Assembly: GCA_015039465.1 (NCBI GenBank)
Contig: MU130720.1
Span: forward strand, 1-28,859
DNA: 28,859 nucleotides
Direction of reading: 5' to 3'
Origin: Phlegmacium glaucopus
Lineage: Eukaryota; Basidiomycota; Agaricomycetes; Agaricales; Cortinariaceae
Part shown: positions 1 through 11,139 of the stretch, one piece after another
How the letters are laid out: each line of letters opens with the position of its first letter
How positions within the stretch are numbered: position 1 is the stretch's first letter
Notes under the pieces: model-generated
Told to the model about the DNA's origin: nothing
What the model saw: the letters and a program-made list of their open reading frames with translations, nothing else
Database searches by the model: none
Made by a program: the position numbers and the translations under genes

Positions 1-274
1 CATCGTCCTCTTGCCAACTATTTTGGCTCTCTGAAACCTCTCGAGGCATTCAATTACTACCTTCAACCCTAGCCTTCAAAAGCCAATCAATTTAAAACTT
101 CGCACCAGCAACCGGTTTCTAACCATATCGACTCGTTCGCCCACCGGATCTATGCGTACTACCTTGTCTATTGACAGCGGCAGTCATTCCAGTAATGGAC
201 CTCGTTCGACGGTTCGTTCTCTGTAGTTTCTCGTCAGTCATCCCTCGCATCATCGTTCCATACTCAGACCATGG

Positions 275-468
275 ATGATACGTATTACGGCTATCCAAAG
301 CCAGCAGTATGTCTATCCTGGCGATCCACGTGTTATTACTTATATCCATGGTGATTCAATGCGACGAATGCGCTATCGATGGTAAGCTGCGCTCGCACTT
401 CTGTCTTTCTGTTGCCTCTTGCAACACTGATTCATCTCTGCTAGTTATGCAGAAATCCTATATCACAG
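275..468 (+). CDS. Possible 5' end of a small spliced gene, product unknown
   Basis: An ATG at 275 opens a frame rich in Tyr, Arg and Pro (it contains QQYVYPGDPRVITYIHGD and then RRMRYR). It runs to a GTAAGC donor at 382. A 63-nt intron (382-444) ends in CTAG after a CTGAT branch-like site. A second short exon (445-468) ends at a GTGCGT donor. An upstream ATG at 271 in another frame stops after 27 codons. I could not find the next exon, and I do not recognise the family. The consistent phase across the intron is the only support. It could be chance or the remains of a gene. Confidence 0.25.
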
Positions 469-469
469 G

Positions 470-1875
470 TGCGTCTTTCGCTTTTCTTCATTCGAATATC
501 TTTTGTCTCTTTATTTCTCATTCGGAACATGTTGCCTTCGATTCCAATTCATCTCGACACTCGCGATATCAACTTTGGCCTTTTCAACTCATAGCCCTGA
601 CCTCTATCCCTTGTCATCGTCAATGCGTCAACCCTTTCGTTCTCATCCCGCCGCGACAGTCCATCAAATCTCAATGATTTTCCTGTGACATGCCACAACT
701 CGAAATAAAATAAGGATTTTCCTCATCCACCTCCGGTATTTGACCGTCTATGGTGCAACAATGACCAACCACCGTAATTCCTACATCACCTAAGTAATCT
801 TAGGTTCTGAGAAAGTACCCCTCTAGTATTCTATACGCTGGACTACGCGATTTTCCTTCTGTAGGTTTTTCCCAATTGTTTTTCCTGGGTTTTTCCGCAA
901 TCGTTTCGTAAGTCCCTTCTTTTCCTCATTGGCAACGTCACCAAGCGTAGTGCTCCAAAGAGGTTTGTGACGTAGTCAAATCTCTTGAGCCTTCGCTCAT
1001 CGTCTTCTACATGTCTTCCCTAGCCCTGCCTGCAAGCTGAGCCTCCAAGGTCTTCGTTGCGATAGTAGTCCGCAACAACTGCTCTTTCTTCTTCACCGTA
1101 CCCCGACAGCCTACCGACTCGTCACAACCATCACACCGTCTGCGATTTATGACCGTAGTATCTTAGTATATTAATACCTAGGTAGCATTGGATGTACTTC
1201 CATCTGCCTCGTTTCCAGGTACCATCTACAACCTTCTCTGTTTTCAAGATCTGAACGTTACTGATCTCTTTTCTTCTAGGTCCTACTCCTAGTCTTCAAT
1301 TACACCCTACGAAGAGCTGAGTTTTCGACTGCATTTGTGTACCGCGTTGGGATCCCTGGGTACTGACGGACAGCCTATTCCTCTACCGACTCTAACTTCG
1401 TTTTTCATCATCTCTTCAAACTCGACGGCCTCGGCTCTTTCTTTCTTGTCCACGATAACAAGCCCATCATTTCTATCGCCGCTCGCCTTCAACTTCAACT
1501 TCAACTTCTTGTCCGCATCCCTAACCACTTGCTAGCTTCCACAAGTACGAAACTCGGTCTTGGCTTCTGTTCCGGTCCTTCCTGGTTTATTCGATGAACC
1601 GAACATTCCCAGTAAGCTTCCGATAGCCTGTTTTGAGTCTCACTAATCTCCTTCCATCTTAGATGGTATTGTTCTTCCGGTCTGGGAGTTCGTTTATAGG
1701 TCTGAACCGGTAGCTCTCTTCGCCAACCGCTCATTTGGCCTCCTCACATCCTTCCTCTCTGCGCCGCACTCCTCTTTCTACCATGCAGCCACCTCTCCGC
1801 TGCATCTGCTGTTGTGCTCAACTTCCTACTGCCTGAGTAATTTAGTCTCGCCATAGATTTATTTTGATTTTATAG
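470..1875. other. No convincing gene
   Basis: The stretch is pyrimidine-rich on the plus strand, with scattered short ORFs on both strands. The longest (minus strand around 1307-1528 and 1501-1734) have charged compositions but no recognisable motif and no supporting splice structure. Nothing reliable is seen. Confidence 0.5.
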
Positions 1876-1877
1876 TT

Positions 1878-2025
1878 GCTTCGAAAGGTCCAAGTCTTTC
1901 ATACCTCTTTGTCTTTTCTTTATTGTTATATCTTCGCTTTGAAAGGTCCAAGCCTCTCAACACCTCTTTTTATCTCTTTTCTTTTTATCTTCGCTCTGAA
2001 AGGTCCAAGCCTTCCCAAAGCCCCT
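1878..2025. repeat. Three-copy tandem repeat, 57-58 bp period
   Basis: The core GAAAGGTCCAAG occurs at 1883, 1941 and 1998, each preceded by a CTTCG-type sequence and followed by a pyrimidine-rich tail containing CCTCTTT or similar. The spacing is 58 and 57 bp. Copies differ by a few bases, so this is an old minisatellite-like array. No ORF depends on it. Confidence 0.75.
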
Positions 2026-2039
2026 ATGTCTTTGTATTT

Positions 2040-3600
2040 TATATAGTAGTTAATCTAATCTAGAACGAGTCGCTTAGCCAAAGCTAGCTCGTCCCGTCGC
2101 AAAAGAGACTTTTTAGAACATGCGTGCAACAGAATTCAACAAGTGGAAACCCTCGCGGTGGGCTCCAGATGTTGATCGTTGCAGTGAGATGTTAGTAAAA
2201 TAGTGTAGCTCCGAAAAACCAACACTAAAATACCAATAAAACACTACTTATGTTTTGCTCGGGTCTCCTAGAAAGTATGACCGTTCCGAACCCTGTTGAG
2301 TTCTGCACACACATGTACAGTATGTATTACTTTATAGTTGTAATAAACTTATTATAATTTTCGAAGACCAACTTCAACTCGGACAACCAATGTCAAATAA
2401 AACTAACTTAGGGTTCAATACCGGTGACAACCAATGTCATAAAATATGAGTGCAATTCACTATTCTTTCATTTACAAACTGTAGTACTACTTATACAAAA
2501 TAAAACAATAAACTATTTTTCTAATTGTTATGTATTGCTGTGACCCGTTATTGGTCGCAACACATTACATAATTGTCTTTATTGTTATCCAGTTATTTAT
2601 TTGTAACCGTTCCGCAAACATCCATATTGAGTTTGCTGAGCTCGGCTTTCCGGCTCTTTGTTTACTCGTGTGATCTTTTTGTGACTCTCGTGACTCTGGT
2701 TGTTACAATACAAACCTTCGACTTCTGCCTCTAGACATAAGGTTTTAATGCATGGATAAATCCCCTCGTAGTGTAGACTTAATATTTACATAATATTGCA
2801 ATATATTCCTTATTGACTGTCACGGTTATTCATGGTTTTAGTCAGGAAATTCTAATAGACAGTGTGACAATTAGGTGAATTCACACCGTAATATATCTCC
2901 AGCCTTATGTTATGAATTATTCATTGCAATATCTGTTTTAATCAACTAGTATAGTCAATACTATTGATCCTTTACTGTGCCAGTTTGCATAGTTTTTTAA
3001 TTAATTAATTAGGGATTTCCGGGAAAATGTGAATATCCGTGCACATACACATTTACACTGTATCATCAGTGTCCGTATATATATAAGATTTCTATTTGCT
3101 AAGGTAAGCAAAAACTTTCGCGTCGAAGATAAACAAAAGATAAAGATAAGATAAGAACCTACAAATTCGTTACAGAGAGAGTCTGTTTCTCTTTGGTTTC
3201 TCTTCGCATCCACATAGCATACCCCTCTAAATGTATGACCCCTCATAACCCATAGCCTGGGCCTTCTGCCAAGAGGGTATGGGTCCGACTATACTGTGTC
3301 GATCATGTGACTGACGTGTGCTGAATACAGAACACACGGCGTTTCTTGGCACACATTCATATTGTCTGTCATAAAAGTTGGGATCTGGACCCTGAGTGCT
3401 GAGCAGCGGAAAGAACCGAACAGAGCTTAAAGCTATATTTCTTTGGTGCAGAGTAACAAGTTAAAAATCACTTTGCAGTGGAACCAATTATTTCCCAAAA
3501 ATGCTTTGTCCATCAAAAACTTTGCTCTTGATGGTGGATCTACAAATGTTCAAGGAACGTGAACCCCAAGCCCTGTGGCCCTGAGTATTGACTTCAACAT
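2040..3600. other. AT-rich non-coding stretch
   Basis: The sequence is AT-rich with many stops in all frames. A short phrase (ACAACCAATGTCA) occurs at about 2382 and again at 2427, 45 bp apart. An ATTAATTAATTA run lies at 3000. It could be a decayed transposon, but I see no terminal repeats or coding remnant. Confidence 0.45.
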
Positions 3601-3680
3601 TCCCATCAACTACCTTCCCCAAGGGGGCACCAGGAATCAAACCCAGGACCCGGGGTTGGGGGGTGCCGGAGGCTTAAAAA
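3600..3680 (-). repeat. Possible tRNA-related SINE fragment (B-box-like)
   Basis: On the minus strand, around 3630-3646, the sequence GGTTTGATTCC fits the RNA polymerase III B box (GGTTCGANTCC). It is flanked by bases that can pair as a T-arm with two wobbles. No clear A box is seen at the expected distance. This may be a diverged tRNA-derived short interspersed element or coincidence. Confidence 0.2.
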
Positions 3681-4033
3681 GAAATTATTTTTGGGGGTCA
3701 AACTTTGAAAACTTGCATATAAGTACTTGCCCACGGTGTAGCACACAGTAATACAGTCCCTGGACAGATTTATGGATTAGTTGTTCCTCATTTAGGTCAG
3801 CTGGGCCAATTTTTTTGACTACTGATGGTCCAGTGAAAGGCAAGTTAAGACTTCAAAATAACTTAGACCATGTACTGCTCACATATTTACTGCTTACTAC
3901 ATCCTCAAAGATGGTTATTTCTAGTTATCCAAAGTGTTGCGGCTTGGGCGGCTCAAGTTCTAGGTCAGAAGGGAGCAGAGCCCGAAAATGTGGGAAAAAC
4001 ATACCACATTTGGATGAAAACATACCCGATATG

Positions 4034-4062
4034 GGTTGGGGAGGGGGGAGGGGGGGTTGGCG
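4034..4062 (+). other. G-run tract with quadruplex potential
   Basis: The plus strand carries four or more runs of at least three G within about 28 bases (GGG, GGGG, GGGGGG, GGGGGGG) separated by one to two bases. This meets the usual G3+ pattern for an intramolecular G-quadruplex. It lies about 100 bp before the 10-bp minisatellite. Confidence 0.5.
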
Positions 4063-4161
4063 AGGACTTAGAGAAAAAAATCTACCCTGTTGATAGGACC
4101 CAGGAGACGTCTAGGGATGTAAACACACCATTTTTGCGGTTTCACAACCTTCGCAGTATAC

Positions 4162-4318
4162 ATGCAGATCATCGCAGATCATCGCAGATCATCGCACATC
4201 ATCGCAGATCATCGCAGATCATCGCAGATCATCGCAGATCATCGCAGATCATCGCAGATCATCGCACATCATCGCACATCATCGCACATCATCGCACATC
4301 ATCGCAGAATACTCGCAG
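4162..4318. repeat. 10-bp minisatellite (unit ATCATCGCAG)
   Basis: About 15 tandem copies of a 10-bp unit alternate between GCAGATCATC and GCACATCATC; the last copies decay toward 4350. Because the period is not a multiple of three, the array reads open in several frames. It therefore gives spurious ORFs rich in Ile, Ala, Asp, His, Arg and Ser. The GCAC variants sit in a block of four near the 3' end plus one isolated early copy, which fits unequal exchange. Confidence 0.9.
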
Positions 4319-4329
4319 ATCATTGCAGA

Positions 4330-4985
4330 TACTTGCAGTCATCACCAACATTCGCATTATCATTCGCAGTTGCCAGCTGTTCTTGCAATCTTTAAACACG
4401 ACTCCAACAAAGGTCACTCAGGTGACTGTATTACTCATCACCTTTATTTTTATCTTGTCTCCTTTATTTGGCTCTTATCTCCTATGTTTCATTCCCAAAA
4501 TACCGGACCCATGTGACTCCGCTTTAACCCACATTTTACATTCCTGTTTCACCTTTCCGCACTTAGCTATTGCTAGTTACTATATTATTAGCAGTAGCAA
4601 GTAGGGTAATGGAGAGAGGAGAGCGGACAAATTACCACACTTTTGATCCCACCTTTGGAACGTCGTGCTAAGCTACTCTTGCACTCCTTCAAAATCATCC
4701 TGCGGGCTTCGCTTTTTCTGTGCATTATCTCGCACTTTAAAGCGAACCTTCGCACCTCATAAAACCTCACTATCACCTACTGAAGAGAACTACATCAACC
4801 CCACGAACTACGTACTACTTGCGGTCTGTCCCCACCGCAGGTACATCACTGTGTAGTTTTTCGAATCTTGGTGCCCCCTTGACCTTCCCTGTGCCGAGAT
4901 TTCATGAGTCTCCATTCAGCTCACTGGCACCTCCCTCCCTTCTTACCTTCAACAAATCGTCTCAACGAATATCGTCATTTGCACT
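4330..4985. other. No gene seen
   Basis: The plus strand is pyrimidine-rich and includes the upstream region of the membrane-protein fragment that starts at 4989. Short ORFs on both strands show no motif. A promoter for that fragment could lie here, but no TATA element stands out. Confidence 0.4.
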
Positions 4986-4988
4986 TCC

Positions 4989-5336
4989 ATGGATAAGGCC
5001 ATTGAGGATGAATGGATAGTGCTTGGCTCTATGTTCATTGGGACAACTATCTCCTTTGTGTAAGTTCCCTCCGCTTTTGACAAGAGGCTGAACATTTGAC
5101 TGAACAGCACTTCCAGACTCTACGGTGTTACATGTTGCCAGGCTATCTGGTACTTTCGCTCCCAGTCGGGACGTACCAGTAAAAGCATGAAAGCTCTAGT
5201 GCGTCTCATTGTTAAATTTGTCATTTCCAAAGACAAAATCGCTTATTCAAAAAATAATATGCAGATCTTGTCCATCTGGATTGTAATTGATTTTTGTCCA
5301 TTGCCATTGTCTTGGACCAGAATTGATGATACCTAG
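4989..5336 (+). pseudogene. DUF6534-like multi-pass membrane protein, N-terminal fragment
   Basis: Three exons join in phase: 4989-5059, 5117-5198 and 5275 onward. The introns are 57 nt (GTAAGT...TTCCAG) and 76 nt (GTGCGT...TGCAG). The product begins MDKAIEDEW and has a hydrophobic segment (LGSMFIGTTISFV). It continues through VLYGVTCCQAIWYF, the hallmark first loop/helix of agaricomycete DUF6534-type proteins, then SQSGRTSKSMKAL and a second hydrophobic start (ILSIWIVIDF). The frame stops at 5334. Family members usually have about seven membrane helices over about 300 residues, so five or more helices are missing. The N-terminus looks well conserved; the rest is lost or too decayed to see. 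The family function is unknown. Confidence 0.6.
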
Positions 5337-5339
5337 GCA

Positions 5340-7550
5340 GAAACACTTGGATGTATATTCATGTTCGCTGCAATGCTGCACACCTTTTTTGGTCCTGCAA
5401 TGGCCCGAGCTGGAGTGCACCACCATCCATGTCGCTATTGGTTAGTGACCTTTTCACTTTGGGGGTCGATATTGGATCTGTATGATAATCTATCCCAAAC
5501 TTATATATTTCCACATAGGACTGTACCGGTGTGTAAATTTTATTATACATACCATATCTTTGAGCTCAGGCAGAATATTTCTTGTTACTAGCTCTTGAAT
5601 ATAACAACAGTACGCAGTTGAAAGCCTATTAGCTGACTCACTTTCCTCATTGTCTGATTTCGGATGATCTAGGCAGTGTCCACATTTTCCGTTGAAGGGT
5701 GCGTTAACATTGACTCGGCCTCCACAATCTGTTGTACTTATCATTGATATTGTCCAGCTTTTTCATAATACAAATGTGGAGGTGTAGGGTATTTTTCTAG
5801 CGCAGTGGTGTCTAGTCGTTCAATTTGAATCCTTCTACAGTATCGGAGCAGAAGAGATTAACAGCGCTGGTGGTAAGCATCCAGATTCATTGTTGAGGTA
5901 GCTTCTCACATTTTCTTTCTGCCAGTTCATTCCATATCTATTAGCTCTTGGTCAGTCTTGTGCTGAATAAATCTTCCTTACTAATGTTTTACAGGTTTTG
6001 ATTTGGGTACAACATCAATCCTGCCTTGCTAATTCCCGTCTGAAATAATTTTCAATTTCCAAAAGCTCAAATAACCCGAAGGTATGTGAGGAGGGCCTTA
6101 GTTCGAGCAAAGGATTGACTTCTGATTACACTTTCAGCTTTAAAGTACAGTGTAACCTTTCTGTCCCACCCCTTAACACAGTACGTACCCACAAACTGGA
6201 AACGACCTACCTCGAGCCTTGTCACAGCTTTTTGTTCTCGTGACCTCCGGCTGTAGACTGTGCAGCAATAGCATTGTCGTCTTCACCATGTGCTACATGC
6301 TCCATGTCAGGAGCTTAGGTCTCACCCAACAGTAATTTCAAGTTTTTTCCACAATCATTTATGCAATGTATAAATATCATGTGTTAACAGCACAAACACC
6401 GTAAAGATTCTGCGGGGGCTTATCCTATGGTCGATCTCAACTGGCGTGTTGACTTGGTAGGTGCCTCACCTTTTTTATAAAAGAGAACCATCCTTATCAA
6501 GTATTGATTCGCAGGCTTAGCAGTATACTATTCCTGGCTTCTGTAAGTATTCCTTCAACCCAGAACATTATATTGTTCCCTCACATTCTTCATAGGTACT
6601 TTACCGAATGCCGTTGGGATCTTTTGTGTTCATGGTGGACGTGCGTCATTTTTTGCTCTTCCAGAAATTTTATATTTATTAACCATATCTTCCAGTCTAT
6701 GTAAATGCCATGCTTGCACAGTACATTTTACTTTGTAGAGATAATACTGTCTGCTTATATCCAATCATATCCGAAGGCTAAATGCCCATACCCGTTTCCG
6801 GGCACTGGCCGAGGCAACATTACCACTCACTCTGAACTTGGATACAATATTGTTGGCCCAGCAAATCCCTTGCAAGTTGCACCCGGTGAGAATATGATTT
6901 ACTTGTGTCTTTAAGAGAAAGAGGTTAATTTTGCATGGTGTAACAAGCTTGAACCAATAGCAAAATAATATGGTATTGAATTTGACTTTTTTTGCCCACA
7001 CAGCCTTTATCGAGGTGGTGGCTGTGGGATTGCGGACTAGTCTGCGGTAGCAGCGTAACAAGAGAGAGGACGCACAGATATAATGTTCAACACAAGTCTC
7101 AAGACTTTGAACATCTCAGAACTCACCCTCCCTGCAGGATATGTACATAGGAATGGAACTCTAGGGGAGGCAAACACAGACATTCACCACCTGTTGGATA
7201 TATATTGATGCAACAAGAATGTACATACAATTCCTAGGTGAGGTAGATGATATGGATTACTTATATCTGGCTGCATGCCAATACATTGTACATAGTTGCT
7301 TAAAAGGACTTTTTCAAAGATTACAGCACTAGTACTATGGTCATTACGAGTCCTATTTATAGGACCCCATTGCTTCGTATGGAATCACTGGTCTAATCAG
7401 AGATCTCATTCCCCCTTGTCCAACTACAAACCACTCCAATAGACTATAATTACTGTACAGATAAATGAACTATAGGAATACATAGTAGTACCAACAAGTT
7501 ACTGATCTTTACTTGTAAAATAGCGGGAGACCTTTATTATTCAACTGCAA
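5340..7550. other. No convincing gene
   Basis: There are several 60-98-codon ORFs on both strands (for example plus 6705-6914, minus 6765-7061). None has a recognisable motif or a consistent exon chain. Intron-like GT...AG segments are frequent, so a much-decayed spliced gene cannot be excluded. Confidence 0.4.
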
Positions 7551-7551
7551 C

Positions 7552-7734
7552 TCACCCATCTAATACCTCCCATTCCAGCTTCAAGTTTGTCTTACCATCA
7601 TCACCATTGGCAGTAGCCGCAGCGTGGGCCCAAGTGTCGGTATGGTCTGTACAGGTATGAAGGTGAGAACGTCCAGTTGGATGATCAATTTCATCCTGTT
7701 CTTCTCGTCTTCGCCCCATTTGACCAATCTCCAT
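7552..7734 (-). CDS. Uncertain ORF, hydrophilic
   Basis: A minus-strand frame starts with ATG at 7734 and encodes a charged segment (RRREEQDEIDHPTGRS, then HTCTDHTDTWAHAAATANGDD). It meets a possible GTAAGA donor near 7598. An overlapping frame upstream has a Cys-rich start (MDACKFCEAAL at about 7865). I recognise neither. They may be exons of one decayed gene or chance ORFs. Confidence 0.2.
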   Translation of the reverse strand: MEIGQMGRRREEQDEIDHPTGRSHLHTCTDHTDTWAHAAATANGDDGKTNLKLEWEVLDG

Positions 7735-8299
7735 GCGGGGCCCAGTCCATTGCCCTCATCATCACTGGCTGCTCTTGGTGTTTGACTCATCCACCACCTT
7801 TGTCTTGTCCCCGGTGTGTTTTGCCCCCGGCCTCAGTGCCGCCTCACAGAATTTGCATGCGTCCATCCCCCTGTGGTCGAGTTTTTCTGCTGCTCATTGC
7901 ATTCACATCATTGTTGATTCTTATGCTGGCATTTGTGAGTGGTTTCGAAGTTGTTGGCTATGTTGTTATCAGAAATTGTTTGATATTTAGCGTACATGCC
8001 TGGCTGGAGGGGAGAGGCTTGGAGAGCTGCTGGGAATGAACGTGAGTGTGGAGGGAGCTTAAAAAGCGAGAATCAATGTACATTATACTGCATAAATATA
8101 TTACATACCTTTCTTCACGTCCTGGTGCATCCACTGAGAATCCTGAAATGCAACGGAAAGAGGCACGCAGATGATACCTTTTTGTGAAGCCCGTGCCAGG
8201 CAAAGCTGGAGGCAGAACATCATTACAAACAAGGAAGTGCACATAGACATGGGTGTCAAAAAGTGTGTGAATGATTAGTGTGTCTCAGCGCACATGACA

Positions 8300-8366
8300 C
8301 TTTTGCCACAAGATCACGTGTGGCAAAAGTATTGCATATGCACGGGCTTTGTTTAGGGTTGGCTTT
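8300..8366. repeat. Dispersed hairpin repeat, copy 1
   Basis: A perfect 11-bp inverted repeat (CTTTTGCCACA ... TGTGGCAAAAG) with an 8-base spacer is followed by TATTGCATA and GGCTTTGTTTAGGGTTGGC. Nearly the same roughly 60 bases occur in the same orientation at 27422-27484. Homology begins abruptly at the first base of the hairpin, which suggests an element end or a conserved regulatory block. The spacer contains CACGTG. Confidence 0.85.
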
Positions 8367-9930
8367 TTTAACTTGAGGAAATGTTCTATATTTTGGAACC
8401 TGGTTGCATGTTAAAACTTATTTGTTTTACTTCTGAAATGAAACTTACCAATTATTTGTTCAGTTTTTTTTTCTTTTTTGAAGGGTTATTGGTTTCTGTA
8501 AATTCACCATCCGTCGTCGTACCTCCTTCATCCTTGTCAATAGCCTTTCTCTTTCCTTTGGCTTTTGAGCTTAAAGGTGGGACAGTTTTGCTTCAAGTTG
8601 AAGATGGGCCAACAGGGGATTTTCAATTCTCTGAACAGGTATAAGAAATCCAAAATCGGAAAAGGTATGATGGAAAAATTTTACCTGTTATTATGAACAC
8701 CTCTTCAGTCTGGGTAACGTTCGATCCACTGGGTGCCACCATAGCAGTGGGTGCACTCTCAAACCCTCCAGGCAGAGGCATACAGGAAGGGAAGCCACAT
8801 CAGGGTACTGAAGGTAGTTATATAAGGCAAGTTTCAAAAGGTAAAGGAATTCAGGCCAAGAGTTGGGAGGTAGAACTAAGACAGATCATCAAAAAGGGCA
8901 AAGCTGGATGGGAAGACCAGTATTCTGGGACTTCCCGTGAGTGAGAGGCATTGGCTTGGAGCTTCCGCTTCAGCTACCAGTACTTACAAGTTACAGCATT
9001 CTTAAGTAGAATACAGCTCAAACCCCCATGGAACTCTCTATCTTAGATTATTCCCCCCAAACCATATCTGAGTCATCCTAAGCTGACAGTTAGCATACAC
9101 ATGCATAGGTTACACCAAGGACGAAGAGATCAAGTTTGCTAGATCTGCTGAGCTAGATCCTGCCCACTGCCATCACCAACATTGATACCATTGTCTTTGT
9201 GGTGTACTAGAAGTCCTTTTAACCATCTTAATCGAAGTTAATACAGCATTCAGGAGCAAAGGATGCCAGCGGATATAACTTGCTAGAGCCTTGGATACTT
9301 TGATATAGGTACAGGCAGTGCAGCTTGAAAACAAAGCCAGGCAATGATGGTACTTGTATGAGTAGAAAGAAAATGCACATCTTGTATGCAAATAGGATTT
9401 TGATAACTTCAACGAAGTCAGATCTGAGAGACGAAGGTTGGGTCACAATATTCTCACCAAATCCGGTGGCAATAATCAATACCTAGATATCATAATATAG
9501 ACCATGAGCAAAAATGAAGCACAAAACTTTTCAGAGATGTACCACAATGTAACGCAATATACTGTGATTTCACAGATGGTAGCAAAGAAAAGAACTGACA
9601 TAAATACACATGCATCATGTATAAACTAAGAACAAGTTAAGAAACGTGCATTGGTTCCGAGTAGACGAAATTAAACATACGGTTGAAAGATGCCTATAAC
9701 AACCAACCTTGGGAGTCAGGTCAATACAGATTGATGTATAATTAGTGGCATTTGCTCACACGCACTGATGCTTATCGCTATCATCCATGTTGTATGACTT
9801 GGAGCATGCATTAATCCAGACGTTATAGTTCAATAGCTCACTTTAAGTGACCTAAGTAAGTTGATAAATCCATGAGACCGACTTTATATGTCAGTGGTTA
9901 CTGTAGACAGCATACCAGATAATAAACATC
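8367..9930. other. Unresolved stretch with competing ORFs
   Basis: The plus ORF at 8693-8944 (83 codons, Lys/Gly-rich C-terminal half) faces a minus-strand frame at about 8465-8590. That frame reads as a basic, nuclear-localisation-like tail (KAKGKRKAIDKDEGG then KKKKK). The minus frames at 9173-9479 are hydrophobic. No choice can be made by eye. The base composition resembles the AT-rich genes that follow. Confidence 0.35.
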
Positions 9931-10120
9931 ATGGCATTAGCATCTCCAGAGTCCAAACTCCATAACGATATATCTATGACCACTAGCAGTAGATGGAAGG
10001 CATCAAGAAAAGTATTTCAATCACAGCACTTGAATGGTATTGGAGATCTACAATTACCTGGGAATCAAAACCTGCCACATCTTCCATCAGCACCAGTTAA
10101 GAAGCAGAAAAGCAATGAAC

Positions 10121-10842
10121 CTACAGAAATTCTGTGCAGCTGTGAGTTGCATGATCCAAGGTTGATTGTTTCAGCTCTGGTAGAAATGATTGATCTGGAT
10201 CATCTAAAAAAATGCAGATCTTGCAGTGAACCTTTGTGTCAATTTACATGTTGATGGTGATGGTTTTGGGCGGGCGTGAACATGAGTTACCAATTGTTGC
10301 AGTGGGCTGTATTGAGGAATTGTATCGTACACGTAAACAACAACATCTTCACTGAGGAAAATAAAACACAAAATACCCACCATGTACATTGAGCTTGTAA
10401 ACCTCAACCCCAATGGCTCTGTCAACATTAATCTCTAAGTTCTCCCAAATTGTATTGATGGTGCCAGATGTTAGAGGAGAGAAAAAGGCAGCAAAATGTG
10501 TGGGATCCAAGGTTTCCAGCCTGGTGACTTGGATAGGATTCACTGATAGTGTCCACGTTGTTCCTACCAAAAGACGCTGGTTCAAGTGGTTGGCATGGTT
10601 GAATGAGGGATGGGTCTGATGCTGGTTGTATTTAACTTGGCAAAAATCAATGAATCTGGCACACTAAGTATTTCACATTGATCATAGAAGTCATCGCATT
10701 TTAATAGTAAGAGAAACTCACTTGTGTTTATTTCCAGAGTGGTGAAAGAGCACCAATGTGGTTTCGTCAAATGGCACAGTCCTGCTGCAGTATGGGGGCT
10801 CGAAGGTAGCAAATGCAGCTTTCACACCAAGTGAAAGACTGG
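10121..10842 (-). CDS. Unrecognised multi-exon gene, 3' part
   Basis: Minus-strand exons at about 10842-10722, 10655-10381, 10346-10291 and 10231-10121 join in frame. The introns are 66, 34 and 59 nt; the 34-nt one is suspiciously short, so that junction is doubtful. The product of about 187 residues includes FEPPYCSRTVPFDETTLVLF, HPSFNHANHLNQRLL, TSGTINTIWENLEINVDRA and HCKICIFLDDP, and ends at TAG 10121-10123. I do not recognise a family. It lies 300 bp downstream of the dioxygenase-like gene on the same strand and shares its AT-rich codon use. A 107-codon plus-strand ORF (9931-10254) overlaps the last exon antisense and is the main alternative. The 5' exons were not found. Confidence 0.4.
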
Positions 10843-11139
10843 CAAGTTAGCTAGCCTGGTCAAACAAGAGACAGGACAATAATATCTTTGTTGCACAGAG
10901 TAAGGTTCAGGTGGGTGCAATGAAGGTGGGTGTTGAAAATATATAGTAGTGTCTATAAGATAAAAATACCTAAATAACAATCAACAGACTGAAACTCGCA
11001 TAGTTCAGCAGTCATTCCAAAAAAGAAATGAAATTGATATCAAGATAAACTTTTTACAGTAAACAACCTAAGGGTCTCTTTAATAATTATTCACGTTTGA
11101 GAGTTGGAGAATTGGAGATTAATAGTGGCTCTAAATACT

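Noticed and set aside
1307..1734. Charged minus-strand ORFs of 73 and 77 codons
   Set aside because: No motif, no in-phase splice links, and the opposite strand is equally open.
4162..4318. CRISPR-like array
   Set aside because: Units are contiguous 10-mers without unique spacers, in a eukaryotic-type sequence with spliceosomal introns.
3870..4604. 244-codon ORF across the minisatellite, rich in Ile-Ala-Asp-His-Arg-Ser
   Set aside because: The 10-bp unit lacks stops in the plus frames, so the ORF follows from the repeat. Flanking parts show no motif.
9931..10254. 107-codon plus-strand ORF with Cys-rich end
   Set aside because: Overlaps antisense to a spliced minus-strand frame. No family recognised; kept only as an alternative.
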